Notes: a model not told the origin generated them from the letters alone. Numbered from the stretch's first letter, positions 35,265 through 47,212 are shown. The stretch: DNA of 64,000 bases from Dastarcus helophoroides (GCA_028583605.1 CM053333.1:29429302-29493301), one strand, 5' to 3'. Numbers and translations: made by a program.

Positions 35265-37170
35265 CTTGATGCTTGCTGCACGTAAATTTTTTATTAGGTT
35301 CCAATTTGGTTAGCTTCAGTCTCAAGTCTCCACGTTGTGTTATATCCAATCGATTTCTTTTTTTTTACCAGTAAATCATGTTCAGCACTAAATCCACATT
35401 CAGTTAAAAATGAGGATAGAAACGGTAGCAATAGTTTTCTTGCACATTTGGTTGAATTTGGGTATTTGATTTGTGTTTTCTCACAAAGCCATGCCATCGC
35501 TCGTTTTATATTAAATAAAGTTTTAACTGATTCATTATTTTGCAATTCTGCGAGTTCTTCTTAATACTGCATATTTGATATATCAGACAAATTCACTAAC
35601 ATTGGCTGCATCATCCATGTTGGAAAATCAATTTATTTTAAATCAGAAAATTTTTCTTTTAAATCAGCCGATAGAATATTCAGATGATTGACAATAACAA
35701 GTAAAGCGGTATCAGTTACTTTACGCTTTTGGAGCCAATCAAGCTGTTTAAAGTTTTTGTTGTTAATATCTTTCTGACATAACTCAGTATGGGTAATGAA
35801 ACCAAATATCTTCGCTTTTGCATCGACAAAAGTTTTATTGGTTTCTTGAAATTGCTTATTTAATATATTTAGTTTTATCGGCTAAATAGGTAACTCACAA
35901 ATGCTTTACCATCGATCATTAACAGATACTTCATTTTAAGTTTGTCGCTTAAAAAATCACTAAGAGTATCAAACAGTTCCATAAATCTTTTCAAGCAGTT
36001 CCCTTTAGGTAGCCATCTTACTTCAGTAAGAAGTAAAAGTCTCACATGGTCTTTATTTTGTTCTTCGCAAAATAGTGTTAAGGGCTTTATCGATTCGAAT
36101 TGATTCCCACGTGTGAATTACACCACTTTATTACCAAACTTAACTTAGATCACCACAATTGAACAATTAATTCACTTATTATTAACTTCTACTAACTCAC
36201 TAATTACACTGACTCTAACTGACTGACTCGAGGGAGAGCTGGCCGCTTTATATAGTTTTGGCCTCCAGGTTCTAGAACAATCCGGCAGATAAGGCTTTTC
36301 ATTTGCCGAAATTTCGGTAACGCTTATCTACCGTTTGCTTCGTTATCGCGGCCGCTTTCCCCTTATCAGATCCTTCTAGAAACTTTTCTTATGTACTAAA
36401 TTCTGCAATTCTATTCTAAATTCTATTTCATCTATTTACATTGCGTTACAATAGCTTAAAGAGGCGCTCACATTTGGCATTAGCTTTTATAGCATTAACA
36501 CACTTTATTACTGAATGTAGTACTTCATTTAGAACAGACGAGATGTTTTTAGCTACCAAGTTTTCCCTATGAATAACACAAGGCACAAGAATCATTTCTG
36601 GATTCGCATCTTTCATCAATTTTATGCAGCCATTTTTCTTGCCCATCATATTAGGAGCACCATCTGCAGCACAAAATGTTATATTTTTCATTGGTATATC
36701 CTTGACATCTAAGTAGTTTTTTGGCTTATTATATATATCTTTGGAGGTAGTGGTGCTTTCTAGCCTTTTACAGAACAACATTTCTTGAGCAAAATGCTCT
36801 TCATCAATATATCTTACGTAAATTATCAATACAGCCTCATTGTCTTTCAAAATTGATTCATCCATTTGCACTAAGAAATTTCTTGTTTTCAGCTTTTCAA
36901 CAAGTTGTTTTTCAATATCTTCACTCATTTCGTCTGTTCTTCTGCTAACTGTATTGTTACTGAGTGGGATAGCTTTTACATCTTTGTTATCTTTTTCTCG
37001 AACCGTTTTAAGAAATGCGGATATTGACGGTTTTATTAAATTCTCTCCTATAGTATGATTTTTCCAGTTTTAGCGATTAATAAAGACATTTGATAACTAG
37101 CATCAAGAACACGATTATTAGTTGAAGGATGAGCAGTAAATAGAGACTTTAATGTTGTCCTCTTTTCCAT
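35265..37170 (-). pseudogene. hAT transposase (ZBED/SCAND3-like type), LTR-interrupted
   Basis: The minus strand encodes a hAT-family transposase resembling the group that gave rise to vertebrate ZMYM6/SCAND3/ZBED5-type proteins. The start is taken at 37170 (MEKRTTLKSLF); IAKTGK and, in the next frame, HTIGENLIKPSISAFLKTV follow. The 160-residue frame at 36446-36928 carries FLVQMDESILKDN, with the first catalytic aspartate, and ITFCAADGAPNMMGKKNG with the second (DGAPN), and CVIHRENL. The LTR interrupts just after CERLF. Beyond it come TEVRWLPKG and, near the end, LLPFLSSFLTECGFSAEHD (35294-35545), the dimerisation region. Frameshifts near 35880, 35640 and 35330 and the stop created by the LTR make it inactive. 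No N-terminal BED finger was found. Confidence 0.88.
36076..36450 (-). mobile_element. solo LTR, Ty3/gypsy family, with ATAG duplication
   Basis: A 375-bp LTR with TG at 36076 and CA at 36449-36450, flanked on both sides by atag (36072-36075 and 36451-36454), a perfect 4-bp target duplication. Read on the minus strand it has a ctatataaagcgg TATA box (about 36244-36256) and an AATAAAGTGG signal near 36125. It is inserted in the hAT transposase gene, so it is younger than the hAT. Confidence 0.92.
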
Positions 37171-37482
37171 TTTTTCTTAAGTTTTAAAGTAATTCAAATT
37201 TGAATTAATATGAGCACTATGGTTCACCTTCAAATGCGCCTTATTCGTCCGGGGTTCCCCGCGAAGCCTACCGTCTGCCGCAGGGAAGTTTACTTGACGA
37301 CGCCAAACACCCAGTTGATATTTTGGTCTCGTCAAGCGAAATTATACCTCATAATTATTTACCGCAACTATTTAAGAATTTGCGCTTTTTGTTAAATTTG
37401 GCACCGAAATCTAGCATTGCATTTAAATGGCCCGGAGCGAAAGGGTTAAACTCGTGTCGAGTCCATTTTCGAATGCCCCCCC

Positions 37483-37864
37483 AGTAGTGTACCAAAGCCG
37501 ATTCTGGACCACAAAAAGGCGGGAAATTCAAAATATGACGCATGCGCAGTAGGCTCCAGGTAATATGACACTTCCGAGGTCAAAGAACTTTAGGAAATGC
37601 GATACTTTCAAAGTCATTGAACTTTAAGGTAATACTTTCGAGGTAATTTGACACTTTCGAGGTCATCGAACTTTAGGAAATACGATACTTCTGAGGTCAT
37701 AGAACTTTAAGGTAATACCTTAAAGTTCAGTAACCTTGAAAGTATCGCATTTCCTAAGGTTCTTTGACCTTGGAAGAGTCATATTACCTGGATCCTACTG
37801 CGCATGCGTCATATTTTGAATTTCCCGCCTTTTTGTGGTCCAGAATTGGCTTTGGTACACTACT
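37483..37864. repeat. 382-bp near-perfect palindrome with internal tandem units
   Basis: The arms 37483-37570 and about 37777-37864 are reverse complements (AGTAGTGTACCAAAGCC, GGACCACAAAAAGGCGGGAA, GACGCATGCGCAGTAGG). The centre consists of repeated GAGGTCATAGAACTTTAGG and AATACGATACTTTC units, partly inverted. The two mirror frames MRHILNFPPFCGPE on opposite strands are two readings of the arms. It lies inside the hAT near its right end and could be a separate MITE or part of the hAT's own subterminal region. Confidence 0.85.
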
Positions 37865-38787
37865 CCCTCCCTATTAACAATCAAATTGCCCCCCGGTGGG
37901 GCGTGGGGAGCACGTTGGGAAACACTGCCTTAGACAGTGGCAGGTATATGAAGGGGGCGGTGCCTAAAACGTGCCTTATTTATTTTGTGTGCACTTTTGT
38001 TGCAATTTTCTAACAAAAATATAAATTATAAACATTTCTACATAAAAAAGATACTCTTACCCACATTCGATATTGTAAGCGGTGTTCAAGTTAAATGCAT
38101 TTTCATATCTCAATGCATTAAAAACGCTTGCCCAAGAATATATAATGTAACACAGATATTTTGCATTGAAATGAAAAAAAAAAGGTGACATTTTTATATT
38201 TTCTTGTCACGGGTGGCCACTTTGAGTAATTTCTGTAAATAAAACCTAATATTTTTAAATTTGTTGATTATTAAATATTTAAGAAACATTTTTTTAAATT
38301 TAAATATTAGTTAAAAATAATTTTTTTGTAAAGTACATTTTACGTAATAAATAGATGTTCTTTCATTTTAAAGTCAACTTTGTGTTACACCCGAAATTTT
38401 TGGGGGAGCGTTTTTAATTCATCGAGATATAATAATGCATTTTACTCGAATACCGCTGACAATATCGAGTTTCAGTAAGGAGTACCTTTTTTATGTAAAA
38501 ACGTTCGTAGTTTATATTTTTGTTACGAAACTGCGACAAACGTGCACACAAAATAAATAAAGCACGTTTTAAGCACCGCACCGCATATACCGGCGACTGG
38601 TTAAGTTGTATTAATTAGTTCTTAGATTTTTGGCAAGGACACGGAAGGGTATGAAGTTGTGCCAAATTTTATTTAATTATCTGTACACATTGCGCAACGA
38701 CTAATTAAAAATTATAATTAGGAACTAACCTTCCGCACCCTGTAACTCAGAAACGAAGAGTCTTACGACATATGTTTATATCATATA

Positions 38788-40969
38788 CAGTGGAAACCGG
38801 ATATAACGACATCGTTTACAACGACGGATCGGTTATTACGACGAAATGGCAAGGTCCCGGCTGAATCTCTATATAAACACTTACATAAATGTACCGCTTA
38901 TAACAACATCGGATAAAACGTCATATCGCTTAAAACGACGAAATTTATCGAAATTGTTCGGTTATAACGACCAACCACCATACATCGCATCGCTTAAAGC
39001 AATGAAGCATTATTTTAAAACTTATTATATTATATTGTTTTGTCTCTCGTCCGCGTCCCTTGACTTTTGACATTGCGTATTTAGTGCGTCATTTGACAGT
39101 TCATACGTATCATCGTGTCATTGTTTTTATTAATTTTAGTTTTGATCGTATATTTTAACGTCACTTTGTCGCAAAAAGAGAAAGATGTTTAATATACAAG
39201 AAAAATCACACATTATATGGAGATTAGAAAATGGCGTGTCTAATGGCGAAATTGTAAAAGAATGTGGGATCTCACACTCCACTATATCAACAATTTGGAA
39301 GAATAAGGATAAAATAAAAGCTCTTTTTGAAAACCATTCTTTGAAAATTAAACTATCCAGGGCATGTGCGCATAAAGTTATAGAAGAAGCTTTATTTAAA
39401 TGGTTTCAACACCAGAGAGCAAGCAACGTCCCAATAAGTGGTCCGATCTTGCAACAAAAAGCCAACGATTTCGCTCGGCTTATAGGAAGAGAAAATTTTG
39501 ATTGTTCATCATCTTGGATACAACGTTTCCGTGCTCGTCATAATATTGTGGCAGGAAAAGTTTGTGGTGAAGCTGCTGGTGTTCCTGAAGGTGTAACGGA
39601 CGAGTGGCTATCTCATAAGTGGCCTGCACTGTGCGAAGGATACAAGCCAGAGGAAATCTTTAATGCAGATGAAACTCCACTGTTTTTAACTTTACCCCTG
39701 ATAAGACGCTTAAATTCAAAGGGAAACAATGCAAGGGTGGGAAGTTGTCTAATGCAAGAATTACAGTATTGGTTGCTGCGAATATGACTGGATCGCGTAA
39801 ACAAAAACTTTTAGTAATCGGAACAGCTAAAAAAGCGCGTTGTTTTAAGAACATTAATTTATTACCTGTAACATACGAAAACAATACTAGGTCTTGGATG
39901 ACATCACAGATTTTTGAAAAATGGCTTCGAAACTGGGATGCACAATTGAAATCAAAAGGTAGCAAAATTCCTCTCTTAGTAGACAACTGTTCTGCTCACC
40001 CTGTCGTTTCCAATCTAAAATGCATAAAACTTGTCATTTTGCCACCCAATGTCACCTCTGTATTACAACCATGGACCAAGGAGTGATAAAAGCTCTAAAA
40101 ACACAGTATAGAAAACTTCAAGTGCTGCAAATGCTTCAGAATGTTGAAAACGGCGAAAATACAAAAAGTATTAGCATTCTGGATACAATTCTAATGATAT
40201 CAGAAGCTTGGGAAAAAATAACACAAACCACTATAGTCAACTGCTTTCGCCAAGCAGGTTTCAAAGATCTTTCTGCATCAGCAGAAGAGGACGATGATGA
40301 TATTCCGCTTGCAAGACGACTTCAGTCTCCAACAGATAAAGAGGACAACATACCTCTAGCTCAATTGGCTGCTCAGTTAGCCACAGAACCAAGAATTGAA
40401 ATAGAGGAGTTCATAGGAATAGATGACAATGTTGCCGTGTGTGCCTCAGTTACTGATGAAGAGATTTTAGCAAAAATCGAAAGTAATCACATCACTGACG
40501 AAGGGAACGAAGACCAACTCGAGCAGTTTCAACCAACAACACTATGCGAGGCTATTAACGCTATCACAACTCCACAAAAATGTATCGCTTTGAACGAAGA
40601 GTTTAATTCTGATGTTAACCAAGGAATTTTAATGAAAATGAAACGAAAAATGCAAAATACATTTAAAATTCAAATTAAGAAAAAACCGACCAAAATGACC
40701 GATTACTTTAAAAACTAATTGTACGGAAGTAACGTATTTTTAAAATAAATTTCTTGTTCATTTTTCTAAAATTCTATTTGTATACCAGTTCTTACAGCGA
40801 ATACCTATTTATTACGTTTATTTAAATTAAATACATACATAATATGCACATTCATATTGCATATTCAAATTATGTACATATATACTTATGTATATTGCTT
40901 ATAACAACTACCGCTTATAGCGTCCGTAATTTATGGTCCCTTCAGTGTCGTTATATCCGGTTTCGACTG
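38788..40969 (+). mobile_element. pogo/Tigger-like element, nearly complete
   Basis: A 2,182-bp element whose ends, CAGTGGAAACCGGATATAAC at 38788 and, inverted, CAGTCGAAACCGGATATAAC at 40969, match at 19 of 20 positions. TA borders both ends (38786-38787 and 40970-40971). Both subterminal regions carry repeated TATAACGAC-type motifs. It encodes one transposase with two single-base frameshifts. The good preservation suggests a comparatively recent insertion. Confidence 0.93.
39185..40718 (+). pseudogene. Tigger-like (CENP-B/pogo) transposase with two frameshifts
   Basis: A pogo-type transposase would excise and reinsert the element at TA. Three overlapping frames together cover it. Frame one (39185-39787) holds the N-terminal Psq-type helix-turn-helix (KSHIIWRLENGVSNGEIVKE, CGISHSTIST), the CENP-B-type second helix domain (FKWFQHQRASNVPISGPIL, WIQRFRARHNI) and the first catalytic aspartate in FNADET. 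A one-base shift near 39690 moves to the frame with VLVAANMTGS and LLVDNCSAHP, the second aspartate. Another one-base shift near 40070 moves to the frame ending at 40718, with MDQGVIKAL, the third aspartate. The C-terminus is acidic then lysine-rich (KPTKMTDYF), as in tigger proteins. All three catalytic aspartates remain. Confidence 0.92.
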
Positions 40970-40971
40970 TA

Positions 40972-43887
40972 CTTATTAAGAAGTATATGGTTTATATAGA
41001 CTCTTTGTCTTGCTTTGGACTCTAGAATACGAATCTGAATTTATGGTATTAAATTTGGAATCTCCTTGTATATTACAATGACATTTACATAGTTTTACAC
41101 AATTGAATATTGTGAAACATTTCAGGACATTAACTTACTTTGAATTCCTTCATTGTAATTCGCTTGCAATTAATCTGAAAATCAGTATTTCTTACTTACT
41201 TGCTTAAAGCATCTAAGCGATCGTCAGCTGTCTACTTCAGTGCAACAGTTATTTTACAAGACAACTTTAGTGATATTTGTTTTATCTGGTTTAAATTGTA
41301 ATTGTAATTGGTAATTAAAATCAATTTTCAGAAGTTCAATCGTTAGATGACCATAGAGACGTATCACTAAGAAAAAAAATAAATAAATTAATAAATCTTT
41401 CATTTAACTGAGTTATCATTTTCCATTTCTTCATTTGCAATAGAAATTTGTTTTGTAGTGAGTGTTTAAATGGCCTAATCTTTTCATGCAACACTAAATC
41501 ACAGTACCACATCGGTGTGTTTCAGAGTATCCCATGGTCTTCCTACGCCTAATCGGATGCTGTTTTCTTGTTTCGTTAAAATATTGAGTTTATAATTCAT
41601 TTATTCTTCTTCTTGATGACATCAACACAGTTAAATTGCCGCAACAAACTTATAATTTACGAATTATATACTTAAGGCAGGTTGATATCCTTATTTACTG
41701 AAAAACGAATTTTGACACTATTAACTCTGGACACTTTTCGTATTTCTCAATAAAAGATTTGATCGATTTTTGATAAAAATGCCACCTATAAAATTAAGGA
41801 ACTTTATCAAAAAACATATTCACACATACTAATATCTATGATGAAAACTCACCTTTATTTTGTTTTATCTTGAATATATTTCAATTTACACAAAACCACA
41901 ATAAAAATCGACAGCAAAATCAAAAATGTTTCCAAATTACACAGATAACCATCAAAGACGACATAAACATAACCTACAAAGAAATTCAAATTTTGGAATC
42001 TAGTTACTTATCGGTGCATGCGCACCGAAGATACGCAGTGCTCAAGGTTTGGGTAGAAATTTGTATCATTCTTCTTTATTCATAAGCATATGAAATCTTC
42101 TCTCCCTATTTATAGTCTTCTTGGGTTGAGTATATACGATTTTTTCAAACATAATATTTATTTTGTGACGCTTTTGGTTGTATCGAAAGAATATTTCAGT
42201 TTTTCGTGAGATTTTGAATACATTTTAATTTTATAGCTTTATTATCTATTTTTTCGCGTTAATTTCAATAATCTTAGAAAAACTATTTTACCAGATGTTA
42301 ACGAGAGCTTTGTAAGTTGGTAAAGAGAATGTTTAGTTGTTCTTAACTCGTCATACTTTTGATGGATCTAAAGTTCAAACTAAGCTTCTTTGTCAACAAT
42401 AGTGATATATCATGACGAAATACTTTAAGACGAAGAAAATCCAGATTAACTCGAAATAAAGCATTCCGCTGTTAAATCTGGCATAATGAAAATGAATCAT
42501 GTCGTGCCCCAGATGCCCCTTTCAACTCTTTGTTTTAGAACTAAAAGTCATCAAATTCTTCTTCTACCCTTTCGTATAAATGAGATCAAAGAGGTTAAAC
42601 ATATACGGCACATTGGCATGTCATTAAATATGTTATTCTCTTTTAACTCTGCTTAAATATTAAAATATCAAGTTTAGAGCGTAATTCTGGATACTCCAAC
42701 TATTTTATTACATCGGCTTTATTGTTGAATGTCGAATACAAAGCTCCACTGGGACTGGAATTAGGATCACTACGGGCAGCAAACTCTGACCCTGCTTTGG
42801 ATCGAAACATTAGAAAACCAAACGAAATGTTCATCGACTTCGAATAAATTATGAAGGGTAGGAATAAAGTTGTTTTTTTTTAGAAAGTACTTAAAACGGT
42901 ATTTTTATCTTATTTGGGCTTTTATCCGGGTTGTGAAAAGATTATATGCGAAAAAAAATGTATACATAATGGCGTGCCTGAATATTTGATTCTAATCAAT
43001 TTACCGAATATTCATAAATCTATCATGCTGTCCTCTTTCCAGTTAATAGAAATCGAAATGAAAAAGCAATTTGCCTTTGATGTTATGGCTCGGCAAATAA
43101 TCTTAGAAGGTTAATAATTTATTTCGTCGTAAAATTGTAATTCCACAAAATAAAAGCAAAAAGTAGTTACTTCCTTCTTTAAAATATTGTTATCGAAATA
43201 TGGGGAAATTTGAAGCAAACAAAGAAATACTTCTAGGTTAACTAATTCATAAATAATTCATGTAATCAAAATTTGAAGAAGTTTGATCATAAATTGTAGA
43301 TGGTGATCTTTTTTATCGGGATTGTCGTGGCTGAAGTAGGGAATTTAACAAAAGTTTCCACGATAAGGTAGCAAATACACGTAGATTTGTAACACGACTG
43401 AATAATCTTATGACATCTACAAACATGCAATAACTTCATTCTACTTTTATTTATTAATTCCAAAACCCCTTCACGTGTCACTGTATGCTCCAGGACTTCT
43501 ATGTCGTTGAATAAAAACTCGGAAAATAAAATTAGCCAAGGAAAGCAGAAAGTTTTTATCGGCGAGAATTTTTTGTCGAACTGAACTATATATGACATCC
43601 GCCAGAATGGGAATTAGATTTTTAAACCATCTTGACTGCGAAATGTGGGGTAACGTGCAGCAGGTGTCAGAAAAATTTTCCTTCGCCGAAATTTTTATTT
43701 AATCATTTTTTCATACTTTTAAAATGAAATTTACCTTCCTTTCTTATACACATTGCTTCCCGATTGCTTTTAAATTATTACAGTATTTTTAAAATTATCT
43801 GTTTGCATGTGACAAGAAATGATTTGTTTAGGTATACAGGGTTATTCACTGCATATGACACGGGAAATGATGCATGTATTTTAGACA
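40972..43887. other. AT-rich spacer, nothing recognised
   Basis: No motif is recognisable in frames such as 41870-42085, 42914-43114 or 43287-43598. No repeat of note is seen. Confidence 0.5.
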
Positions 43888-44269
43888 TTTTAACGGGCTT
43901 ATCGGTTCGATTGTTACACGTGATGGATTATACCACTTTATTACCAAATTAACTTGGCACACTTCAACTGAACAGTAACTCACTACTTATTTACTAATTG
44001 CTAACCCACTAACTACACTGACTTCTAACTGACTCACTCGAGGGAAAACTGACCGCCTTTTATAGTTTTGGCCACCGGCTTCTAGAACTTTTCGGCTGAT
44101 AAGACTTATCGTTTGCCGAAATTTCTGGAACGCTTATCTGCCATTTGTTTCGTTATCGCGGCCGCTTTCTCCTTATCAGATCCTTCTAGAAACTTTTTTT
44201 TTATTTACTAAATTATACAATTCTATTCTTAACTCTATTCCATCTATTTACATTGCGTTACAATAGTTT
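43888..44269 (-). mobile_element. solo LTR, Ty3/gypsy family
   Basis: The same family as 36076-36450: cttatcggttcg near the left end, TTATCGTTTGCCGAAATTTC, GTTATCGCGGCCGCTTTC, CCTTATCAGATCCTTCTAG and the end cattgcgttaca at 44269. The left terminus has decayed (ttttaacg where tgttaagg is expected) and no clear target duplication is seen. The minus-strand TATA box lies near 44060. Confidence 0.82.
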
Positions 44270-44325
44270 TATAATGTACAGGTGTCCCAAAAACACTAAA
44301 CGAATTAAGGTTTAATCCCTATATA

Positions 44326-45361
44326 TAGGGTGAGTCACAAAGAAAAATGTTACGATTGAGCTCAAATATCTTATACCAATGTCTCTGATTTGAAAGATGC
44401 AGGACGTTCAAGTTTAAATTTTATTCTGAAATTTCTCAATAATTAAGAAAGTTTTGATGCTATCAATCTAAAAATTGGGAGTTTTATATTTTATGGCATA
44501 AGAAGCAGGAATTTTAAACTTATTCTGACATTTCTGCTAGAGGGCGCTAGTTTCAGGATATTATTTATGTAAATTCAACATATTTTTTTTTATCTTTTGA
44601 GTTACCCCTGAAACAATAAAATAATATAAAAGAACGATACGATCAATTGTACAAAGAAGAGGTGCTTGTATTTTAGTCATCTAAGTTATTTGCATTTTCA
44701 TAAAAGTTTCAATTTATTTTAGAGTGATTTTTTCGGGAGCTGATATTGCTATATTTTTTTTCAAATTTAAGGATTTAGTTCATCAAGAAGAATTAAATTC
44801 TCTTCGGAAGTTGCGGCAGCTAATACAAAATGCCGCAAATACATTTAAAAATAATTGGTAAATTTCGATTTTTACATTTAGGAGAGTGTAATTTGCAATG
44901 TATTGAGATAGGTGGGGGCACTTCCAGCATTTAATTTGATGTTTGTCGTTGTCATTATTACCAGTATTGTTATTGTTATTTACTGTTTCCTTGCTTGCTT
45001 CTTTGTATTTTGCATATTTTTTTGCATATTCTTCACTAGTTTTAAACATAACTCAATAAACAAAAAAATTGGTCTTAATTTACTAAATATTTATGTGAAA
45101 CTAGCGCCCTCCAAGAGTAAGATCAAAATAAGGCTAAAATTCCTAATTCTCATACCGAAAAATCAAAAGCTACTAAATTTTAAATTTATTGCATCAAGCT
45201 TTCTCAATTATTGAGAAATTTCAGAATAAAATTTACACTTTGAAGGCCCTGTATCTCTTAAACCAGCGACATTGGTATAAGGCATGTTGAACTCAGTCAT
45301 AATATTTTGGTATGTAGTATCTCCATCTTAGCGTTGGTGTATTCTTTCTGACTCACCCTGT
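44326..45361. mobile_element. long-TIR element with ~260-bp arms
   Basis: The left arm 44326-44583 and right arm about 45100-45361 are reverse complements. They share GGGTGAGTCA, AAATTTCTCAATAATTAAGA or its inverse, ATTCTGAAATTTCTC, CATTGGTATAAG and TAGCGCCCT. The ends resemble the CAGGGTG-type ends seen elsewhere here. The 500-bp centre has a minus-strand frame (44783-45049) with a run of asparagines, not recognised and probably not a gene. Likely a nonautonomous TA-targeting transposon. Confidence 0.7.
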
Positions 45362-47057
45362 ATATTTTTGGATTCTAATGTCAAAATAACGACTTTCATA
45401 AACCTTAAGAAGTTTTAAACATTTTGTATTTTGTACAATGTAATAAAGAATTTCGATTTCAGCCTTTAAAACGAAATTGATTAACTAAGTTTTGTATCTA
45501 ATATGTACAAAATTAAAAATTATGAGTAAATAGGTACAAGTTTTTAAAAGTAATCACTTATTTTTATTAAACGGAACACCCTATGGTTATGTCAAACTCA
45601 ACTGTAGAGTTTAATTATTTATTAAATACTTCCTTACAGCTAATTGTTCGTATTTTGGAAACTGATTTTAATAAGTTTAATATGTATCAGGTCAGCCATG
45701 GTTTTTTTTAAAAAAACGCAAATTGGAAATTTAAATTTTTTAAGAAACTGGTTTCCCGAATCGTGCTTTTGCAGACCTATGACAAACGGTATTATTTGTT
45801 AAAAACAATATGTTTAGAAACCAAACTATAGAAAAAAATGTTGTAGGCACTCCAGAGATATTATACCCAATAATTTTGAGCTGGTTAATGCACACGTCAG
45901 CACTAGACAATACAATTAAAATTAAATGGTACAATATCCGCAACTCTCTACAATTTTATTTATTTACAGTTATAAATGTTGTTCTACCGCACTTCAGTAT
46001 TGATTTTTTTTATAAAGGTGTCTTTTAACAGTTAATCTAAATATGGAAAACAAAAAAAAACTTTGCATTTTAGTACATGTCACTAGCTCACAAAAAAAAT
46101 ATTGTTAGCTGTTAACCAGTTGCAGAAAAAAATTTAAAGCACTGCAAAAGTGTGTATAAACCAAAAATTAATATTTTGTAACAAAATATTTGTGAAGCAA
46201 AAAGCAACCAAAGTTTAGGTTTCAGCCAACTTTGGCCTTTCTCGACCATAAAAATAATTCAAAACTACAAATTCCAAGTCTAAAATCGAAATGTTCTAAA
46301 ACGAATTTAAACTTTTAGAAAAAAGTGGGTGGAAACTAAGAGCAACAACGCCAGTCTTAAAATAAAAATATTTTCCAGTTATCGAGTTTAAAATTTAAAT
46401 AATGAATTTTAAGAAAATATTCAAATAATTATAAATTCTAATTTTCATTGGACTATCTGCATTTTATAAATTGCGTTACAATTAGTAAAATGTAAGAGAA
46501 ACAATAAAATATTAATATTAAATTTTATAATTTGGAAAAAATACGAGGCCACAAAAATAAAGGTCATTGCAGATGCGTTTATATTTTCCATTATATTGCG
46601 CTTTACCTTTGACAGAATTTTTAAAGCTTTCCAGGGTGTTATGAAACCTTATGTTTTGTTCAACGAAAAACGTTTAGGATAGAATTTATCTGACAACAGT
46701 TGGCGATACTGCCGATAACAAATTCCATGTTTTCATTTTGTAGCAATGACAAATTGCTGACAAAATACCAGATAATGGAAGTATAAAATAATAAAATTAG
46801 ATTGTCATAAACGGTAATGTGCGTAGACACCTAAACTAACACAATTGTTATTTAACAGGTTCCCATATGCTATACAGGTTCACCGTCAAAGTGAAATAAT
46901 TGAATTGTGTCCAATAATTTAAATGTGCGTTATAGGTACACGATTTTTCGATTTTCGTTTCAGGTTTGGCTTGAAATATCACATCAACCTTATTTATTAC
47001 CTGCATATTTAACATATTATATATTTAATCCCACAGTTGAAAAATTCAAGGTTAATA

Positions 47058-47060
<3 letters not shown>
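45362..47060. other. AT-rich spacer, nothing recognised
   Basis: No supported gene. A sequence gaacaccctatgg at 45576 looks like the end of another small TIR element, but no partner is apparent. Confidence 0.45.

Positions 47061-47116
<56 letters not shown>
47061..47116. repeat. (TA)n microsatellite bordering a PLE
   Basis: About 28 TA units immediately before the Penelope-like element. The opposite end of the element also runs into TATATA (50963-50968), which suggests insertion into, or copying of, TA-rich sequence. Confidence 0.95.
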
Positions 47117-47119
<3 letters not shown>

Positions 47120-47164
47120 AGTCGATCAGTGAAGGTACAGGTAAAGAATACTCTTTATCTACTT

Positions 47165-47212
47165 CCAAGCTTTCGAAGCTTTATTTTTTGCTTCATCATC
47201 AGGGATTCTACA
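47165..47212 (-). ncRNA. hammerhead-ribozyme-like motif, 5' inverted repeat
   Basis: On the minus strand the core CTGATGA (47196-47202) is followed by the GAAGC/GCTTC stem with an A-rich loop, then GAAA (47171-47174) and the self-complementary AGCT step. It is the mirror copy of the motif at 50821. No long stem I is evident within the inverted copy alone. Confidence 0.5.

Larger units (their letters stand above)
34972..37927 (-). mobile_element. hAT transposon with 8-bp target duplication
   Basis: A 2,956-bp element with hAT-type ends: CATTGTTTCCCAACC at 34972 and, inverted, CAGTGTTTCCCAACG at 37927, both continuing into a GCCCCACC tract. The 8-bp flanks ccttagcc (34964-34971) and ccttagac (37928-37935) match at seven of eight positions. 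It sits in the arm of a palindromic element and hosts a solo LTR at 36076 and a palindrome at 37483. A run of 13 Cs follows the left end (35031-35043). Confidence 0.9.
34799..38780. mobile_element. palindromic (foldback-like) element split by a hAT insertion
   Basis: The left arm is 34799-34971 and continues, after the hAT insertion, from 37928 to about 38135. The right arm, about 38385-38780, is its reverse complement over some 390 bp. Landmarks shared by the arms are ATAAACATATGTCGTAA, AAATCTAAGAACTAATTAA, AAAACGTGC.TTATTTATTT and GTGTGCAC. Without the hAT the element is about 1.0 kb with a ~250-bp loop. There is no coding capacity. The right end touches the Tigger-like element at 38788. 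Confidence 0.8.

Noticed and set aside
34972..37927. A domesticated host gene of the ZMYM6/SCAND3 type
   Set aside because: It has transposon ends and an 8-bp target duplication, and the frame is interrupted by an LTR and frameshifts.
37355..38013. Two proteins beginning MRHILNFPPFCGPE on opposite strands
   Set aside because: They are the two arms of the 382-bp palindrome read on each strand.
42914..43114. Plus-strand frame with cysteines as a zinc-binding protein
   Set aside because: The cysteine spacing fits no known finger and there is no supporting context.
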